Origin: a virus
Virus record (IMG/VR): IMGVR_UViG_3300044970_000512
Coordinates: 1-21,050 of that record
DNA length: 21,050 nucleotides
Reading direction: 5' to 3' (one strand)
In this document: positions 18,725 to 21,050 of the stretch, in pieces
How positions within the stretch are numbered: position 1 is the stretch's first letter
Layout: the number at the start of each line of letters is the position of its first letter
Notes under the pieces: generated by a model
What the model was told of the DNA's origin: nothing
What the model saw: the letters and a program-made list of their open reading frames with translations, nothing else
Database searches by the model: none
Made by a program: the position numbers and the translations under genes

Positions 18725-18889
18725 ATGCGAATTGATGTTAAGTGCTACGGAGCTCCTTGGGAGAACACTACCACTGACATGGACAAAGCTTATGATCTCG
18801 CATACGATTTGAGCGAAGAATACCAGTGCGATGTAGACCTTCGCTACAACGAAACTGGTATCATTTTCACCACCGTTTCTAACTACTGA
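18725..18889 (+). CDS. Hypothetical small protein (54 aa)
   Basis: I use the ATG at 18725 (MRIDVKCYGAPWENTTTDMD); the in-frame ATG at 18704 falls at the expected transcription start. The protein reads as strand, helix, strand: RIDVKCYGAPW, KAYDLAYDLSEEYQCDVDLR, ETGIIFTTVSNY. This resembles a small ferredoxin-like or swapped-hairpin fold. Function is unknown. The next gene begins 2 nt after the stop. Confidence 0.7.
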   Translation: MRIDVKCYGAPWENTTTDMDKAYDLAYDLSEEYQCDVDLRYNETGIIFTTVSNY

Positions 18890-18891
18890 TC

Positions 18892-19122
18892 ATGAGAACT
18901 CTGACTCTCCAAGTTACTGAAGCTTCATTTGATTTTGATGATCTTGACTTCACTCCTGAAGAACAACAACAGGTGATTGATTCTGTTGTTGGTAATGTCT
19001 TTGAGGTGGAAGTTGATGATGAAGATGATGATGAAGCCATCGCTGATGTTCTAGTTGAAGAAGTGACAGATTACACTGGTTGGTGTGTATTTTCTCTTGA
19101 CTTTATTCATGTTCTGAAATGA
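18892..19122 (+). CDS. Hypothetical highly acidic protein (76 aa)
   Basis: The ATG at 18892 follows closely on the previous gene. The protein (MRTLTLQVTEASFDFDDLDF) contains the run VEVDDEDDDEAIADVLVEE, giving a strong negative charge, and a C-terminal strand GWCVFSLDFIHVLK. DNA mimicry or binding to a basic host protein would fit the charge, but this is inference. The stop overlaps the next ATG. Confidence 0.72.
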   Translation: MRTLTLQVTEASFDFDDLDFTPEEQQQVIDSVVGNVFEVEVDDEDDDEAIADVLVEEVTDYTGWCVFSLDFIHVLK

Positions 19123-19277
19123 CTGATAAATACGAACTCGTTGACTTTTTGCTTGAAAAATGTTTAGAAGATACGGATCTTCTAGAGAACATTATTGAAG
19201 ATTATGTTACGACAATGAGTGATAGTAAGTTTGAAGAGCTTGAAGATTTCATGGTCAACAACTTTGGAGATAATTGA
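19119..19277 (+). CDS. Hypothetical acidic helical small protein (52 aa)
   Basis: The ATG at 19119 overlaps the preceding TGA (ATGA). The protein (MTDKYELVDFLLEKCLEDTD, then LLENIIEDYVTTMSDSKFEE, LEDFMVNNFGDN) is entirely helical and acidic. The codons for T-D-K-Y spell GATAAATAC, a late-promoter core, but a strand of the coupled operon continues through it. I treat that as possible coincidence. Confidence 0.66.
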   Translation: MTDKYELVDFLLEKCLEDTDLLENIIEDYVTTMSDSKFEELEDFMVNNFGDN

Positions 19278-19438
19278 TGAACGTTTCTATTCTTCGCCCA
19301 TACCTGTTCACCAATGAGCAAATGAGTTTGATCTATGATCTGCTCAGTGCTTATTTGGGTGAGGCAGATGAACCTGAGGATCTTGCTCTCACTCAGACAA
19401 CTTTAGATGTTATTACTTTACAAACTGTAGGAGGTTAA
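19277..19438 (+). CDS. Hypothetical small protein (53 aa)
   Basis: The ATG at 19277 shares a base with the previous TGA. The protein (MNVSILRPYLFTNEQMSLIY, then DLLSAYLGEADEPEDLALTQ) looks like an amphipathic helix with an acidic loop and a short C-terminal helix. GGAGG in its final codons acts as Shine-Dalgarno for the next gene. No motif is recognised. Confidence 0.65.
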   Translation: MNVSILRPYLFTNEQMSLIYDLLSAYLGEADEPEDLALTQTTLDVITLQTVGG

Positions 19439-19440
19439 TT

Positions 19441-19578
19441 ATGTTTTCTATTCTCACTATTGTCGCCGCATGGTTCGCCTTTGGCTATTGTGTCACTGAC
19501 ATTATTCTGAATGCCCGAAGTGCTAAGCGTCTGGATGAAATGTTGAATGACATTGAGGAGATGCAGAAGAAAGATTGA
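19441..19578 (+). CDS. Single-pass small membrane protein (45 aa)
   Basis: The ATG at 19441 is preceded by GGAGGTTAATT. One N-terminal hydrophobic segment (MFSILTIVAAWFAFGYCVTD) is followed by a charged helix (ARSAKRLDEMLNDIEEMQKK). It is probably an inner-membrane anchor with a cytoplasmic coiled coil. It lies 2 nt before the RlpA-like gene, so the two are probably co-translated, and this protein might supply membrane localisation for its partner (inference). Confidence 0.68.
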   Translation: MFSILTIVAAWFAFGYCVTDIILNARSAKRLDEMLNDIEEMQKKD

Positions 19579-19580
19579 TT

Positions 19581-19886
19581 ATGATTTTAGCTGGTTTGAT
19601 GTGTGGCATTGCTACATACTATGGAATCGGAGATGGCTTTCATGGAAAACTCACGGCTAACGGGACTAGGTTTCATGCTCATAATCTTACTGCAGCTCAC
19701 CCTTATTTGCCTTTCGGCACGAAACTGAGAATCACCAATCAAGATAACATGAAACAGGTGATTGTAAGAGTCAATGATCGTGGGCCATACAGCCACGCAG
19801 ACATTGATCTTTCGTATGGAGCTTTCAGGAAGATTGCTCCTCCATCCAAAGGTAACGCAGTTGTCTGTTATCGGGTGATCGGTTAG
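19581..19886 (+). CDS. RlpA-like double-psi beta-barrel protein (101 aa)
   Basis: The sequence follows the RlpA/DPBB pattern: ATYYGIGDGFHGKLTANGTR, NLTAAHPYLPFGTKLRITN, VIVRVNDRGPY, DIDLSYGAFRKIAP. The residues H40 and the NDRGP and DIDLS motifs are those of the family. RlpA proteins act as lytic transglycosylases or bind peptidoglycan in the periplasm. Here the start MILAGLMCGIATYYG has no proper signal peptide, so delivery would rely on lysis-stage membrane damage or a partner. A TTG at 19575 adds two residues only. It may assist host cell-wall degradation. Confidence 0.85.
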   Translation: MILAGLMCGIATYYGIGDGFHGKLTANGTRFHAHNLTAAHPYLPFGTKLRITNQDNMKQVIVRVNDRGPYSHADIDLSYGAFRKIAPPSKGNAVVCYRVIG

Positions 19887-20156
19887 TTACAACAATTCAT
19901 TTTTTGATGATTCTAATTGCAACGGATGAACCAATCCCCTACTGGGGTAAAATTGCAGAAAAATCAAAGTTTGCTCAAACTCAAACCCCTTGCCACAACA
20001 GGGATCTCACTGAGACAGAATCGGGACTCACTGGGGGCTGGTATGATCGTCCCCAAACCCAGCCCCCTTGTGACAATCCGCAAACCGCACACTAATCCCC
20101 CCACTGGGCGCTGATACGATGTATCTTAGCTATGTTGAGAGAAACACACAACTCCC
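19887..20156 (+). other. Intergenic region with repeated promoter-like modules and a GC hairpin
   Basis: These 270 bp hold no convincing gene; the short ORFs here have unlikely compositions. Three degenerate modules of ATC-CCC-ACTGGG type are visible, with starts at 19934, 20020 and 20094. The first has a CCCC-TACT-GGGG mini-hairpin (19936-19947). The second ends in TATGAT (20042-20047). The third belongs to the functional-looking promoter at 20122. GGGGGCTGG (20033-20041) pairs perfectly with CCAGCCCCC (20059-20067). A TTGCCA at 19990 has no -10 at the right spacing. Confidence 0.55.
20070..20127 (+). promoter_or_regulatory. Early promoter with upstream palindrome (copy 7)
   Basis: GTGACAAT at 20070 and CCGCACAC ending at 20092 are the most degenerate palindrome copy. 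The -10 TATCTT lies at 20122-20127, 52 nt from its start, followed by AGCTATGTTGAGAG. The -35 position reads CCCCAC. The predicted start is near 20134, with about 23 nt of leader to the ATG at 20157. Confidence 0.66.
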
Positions 20157-20369
20157 ATGACTTTCGTTGACGCATTGATTGCATCTGGTTATGTGTTTGA
20201 TGAAGACAACTATGATGGTTGTTTTGTCAAACAAGACGCAGAAGGTTTCATTCATTGTTACCAAGAAGGTGAGGATGAAGGTGAATGGAATTATGTGAAA
20301 ATGACTGATGAGTTTGATGTTATCACTGAGGTAACATTTGATCCTGAAACTGATAAAGTTTCTCTCTGA
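20157..20369 (+). CDS. Hypothetical acidic small protein (70 aa)
   Basis: This is the first gene after promoter copy 7. The protein (MTFVDALIASGYVFDEDNYD, then GCFVKQDAEGFIHCYQEG) is strongly acidic and reads as a beta-rich domain with an N-terminal helix. It ends in a strand pair (VITEVTFDPETDKVSL). I do not recognise a family. The next gene starts 5 nt after the stop. Confidence 0.74.
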   Translation: MTFVDALIASGYVFDEDNYDGCFVKQDAEGFIHCYQEGEDEGEWNYVKMTDEFDVITEVTFDPETDKVSL

Positions 20370-20374
20370 GAACA

Positions 20375-20617
20375 ATGCACTTCACACATAAAGTTAGAAG
20401 TTGGAGTGTAACTCTTCCCGTTGAATTAGAGGAAGAGAAAAAGTGGTGGAAACGGAAACCTGGAAAACCCAGAAAGATGGGTGATCCGTTACCACCACCA
20501 AAGGGTAAAATACCCAAGAAAGGTAGTGACAAACGCATGTTGCAAGGTTACTACATGTTGAAGAGAACAGGACAACCTGTTGATGCACTTGAATCCCTAA
20601 TCTCTCACCTTTTGTGA
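20375..20617 (+). CDS. Hypothetical basic, proline-rich protein (80 aa)
   Basis: The ATG at 20375 lies shortly after the acidic 70-aa gene. The protein (MHFTHKVRSWSVTLPVELEE) has a central Lys/Pro/Gly-rich section (WWKRKPGKPRKMGDPLPPPK, GKIPKKGSDKR) that is probably disordered and nucleic-acid-binding. It finishes with a helix (LQGYYMLKRTGQPVDALESL). No family is recognised. Acidic and basic neighbours alternate here, as they do near 18051-18409. Confidence 0.7.
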   Translation: MHFTHKVRSWSVTLPVELEEEKKWWKRKPGKPRKMGDPLPPPKGKIPKKGSDKRMLQGYYMLKRTGQPVDALESLISHLL

Positions 20618-20619
20618 TC

Positions 20620-21006
20620 ATGAACAAAGTTGAACACTATAGTGTCATGTTGTGTGACGCACTCTACATGTCCATGAAAAGTTGGACTCTGCGACTGCAT
20701 GAAAATGCAGCAGCTAAGGGTGATGATGTAGATTATCACATCAACAAAATCGAAGAAATTAAAGAGAATGGTGTGGATGTTGAGTTCTATCTGGAGTCAG
20801 GCCGTAAGTATTACAAACTGATTCGCAAGGATGGTATCAGTCGCTCGGTGCATTGTTTCATTAACAAATCCACTGGAGATGTTCTGAAGTCTGCATCCTG
20901 GAACGCACCAGCTAAGGGTGTCCGTTACAATCTTATGGATGACAATTCTCGGGAATTGTGTTATGGTAATTGTGATCCTTTCGGTGGCTATTTGTATCAA
21001 CGATGA
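20620..21006 (+). CDS. Hypothetical conserved-looking phage protein (128 aa)
   Basis: I use the ATG at 20620 (MNKVEHYSVMLCDALYMSMK); a GTG at 20614 is in frame. The C-terminal half is the characteristic part: VEFYLESGRKYYKLIR, SRSVHCFINKSTGDVLKSAS, NAPAKGVRYNLMDD. The pattern KYYK-I-R...S-VHCFI-K-TGDV-K-ASW-APAKGVRYNL looks familiar from many cyanophage and other marine phage small proteins, with no function known to me. It is probably a beta-sheet domain. The stop overlaps the next ATG. Confidence 0.78.
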   Translation: MNKVEHYSVMLCDALYMSMKSWTLRLHENAAAKGDDVDYHINKIEEIKENGVDVEFYLESGRKYYKLIRKDGISRSVHCFINKSTGDVLKSASWNAPAKGVRYNLMDDNSRELCYGNCDPFGGYLYQR

Positions 21007-21050
21007 ACCCAGATGTAACCAAACTAGAGAATTGCCCAGAATGTGATGCA
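21003..21050 (+). CDS. Start of a further gene, 3' end outside the window
   Basis: The ATG at 21003 overlaps the preceding TGA (ATGA). Sixteen codons are visible (MNPDVTKLENCPECDA), with a CPEC pair that may be half of a zinc-ribbon site. The gene continues beyond the right edge. Confidence 0.6.
   Translation, partial: MNPDVTKLENCPECDA

Noticed and set aside
19125-19133. GATAAATAC late-promoter core
   Set aside because: It lies inside the first codons of the gene at 19119, with no suitable start just downstream and continuous overlap of neighbouring genes.
19904-20114. Two overlapping ORFs of 63 and 65 codons in the intergenic region
   Set aside because: They cover promoter-like repeats and a GC hairpin, have odd Pro/Thr/Gln compositions, and lack ribosome-binding sites.

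Overview
The window reads as part of a T4-like marine cyanophage genome (a myovirus of Synechococcus or Prochlorococcus). The grounds are: 57 tightly packed, mostly very small genes, all on the + strand and often overlapping by 1-8 nt; T4-type late-promoter motifs (CTAAATACC, GATAAATAC); sigma70-type early promoters; and a gene set typical of cyanophage accessory regions (SPFH/prohibitin-like protein, TauD/TfdA-type 2OG-Fe(II) oxygenase, hexapeptide acyltransferase, endonuclease VII-like protein, DNA methyltransferase, SF2 helicase, NUMOD3 protein, RlpA-like protein). I see no structural genes, tRNAs, CRISPR arrays or insertion sequences. The assignment is inference from recognised families, not from a database search.

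Layout. Positions 1-3031 are one unbroken run of small overlapping genes, several of which are local paralogues. Positions 3031-5158 are a second such run with its own promoter (perfect TATAAT). Positions 5158-6574 hold a promoter, two small genes, an SPFH-like membrane protein and a secreted protein. Positions 6570-7217 hold a late-promoter-linked acyltransferase. Positions 7218-11974 carry a series of separately promoted units: a 47-aa gene, a Cys-His-Asp protein, a ParB-like protein, an endonuclease VII-like protein with a beta-class methyltransferase, and a helicase. Positions 11960-15896 hold a NUMOD3 protein, a TauD-like oxygenase, an unknown 183-aa protein, a protein with a basic tail, a membrane protein and an HEAVH metallopeptidase. 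Positions 15899-21050 hold more small genes, a ligase/nucleotidyltransferase-fold protein, small membrane proteins and an RlpA-like protein.

The most striking feature is regulatory. Seven dispersed promoters (3031, 5155, 14368, 16482, 17736, 18642, 20070) carry an imperfect palindrome of about 23 bp, GTGNCAGTT...AACTGG..CAC, whose first base lies 51-52 nt upstream of the first base of the -10 box in every case. Most of these have no recognisable TTGACA-type -35, so the palindrome looks like the site of a regulator that substitutes for it. A second class of promoters (7230, 7403, 7954, 9252, 10697, 15899) has TTGCCC or TTGAC(A/T) exactly 17 bp from the -10. The promoter at 17736 combines both designs. 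Two genes instead follow T4-type late motifs, one of them in the loop of a perfect 9-bp hairpin around the helicase stop codon.

Functionally the genes are probably a mixture of early host-takeover proteins of unknown role, DNA-processing enzymes (endonuclease, methyltransferase, helicase, ligase-fold enzyme), and a few metabolic or envelope-directed proteins. Most small genes cannot be given a function from sequence alone.
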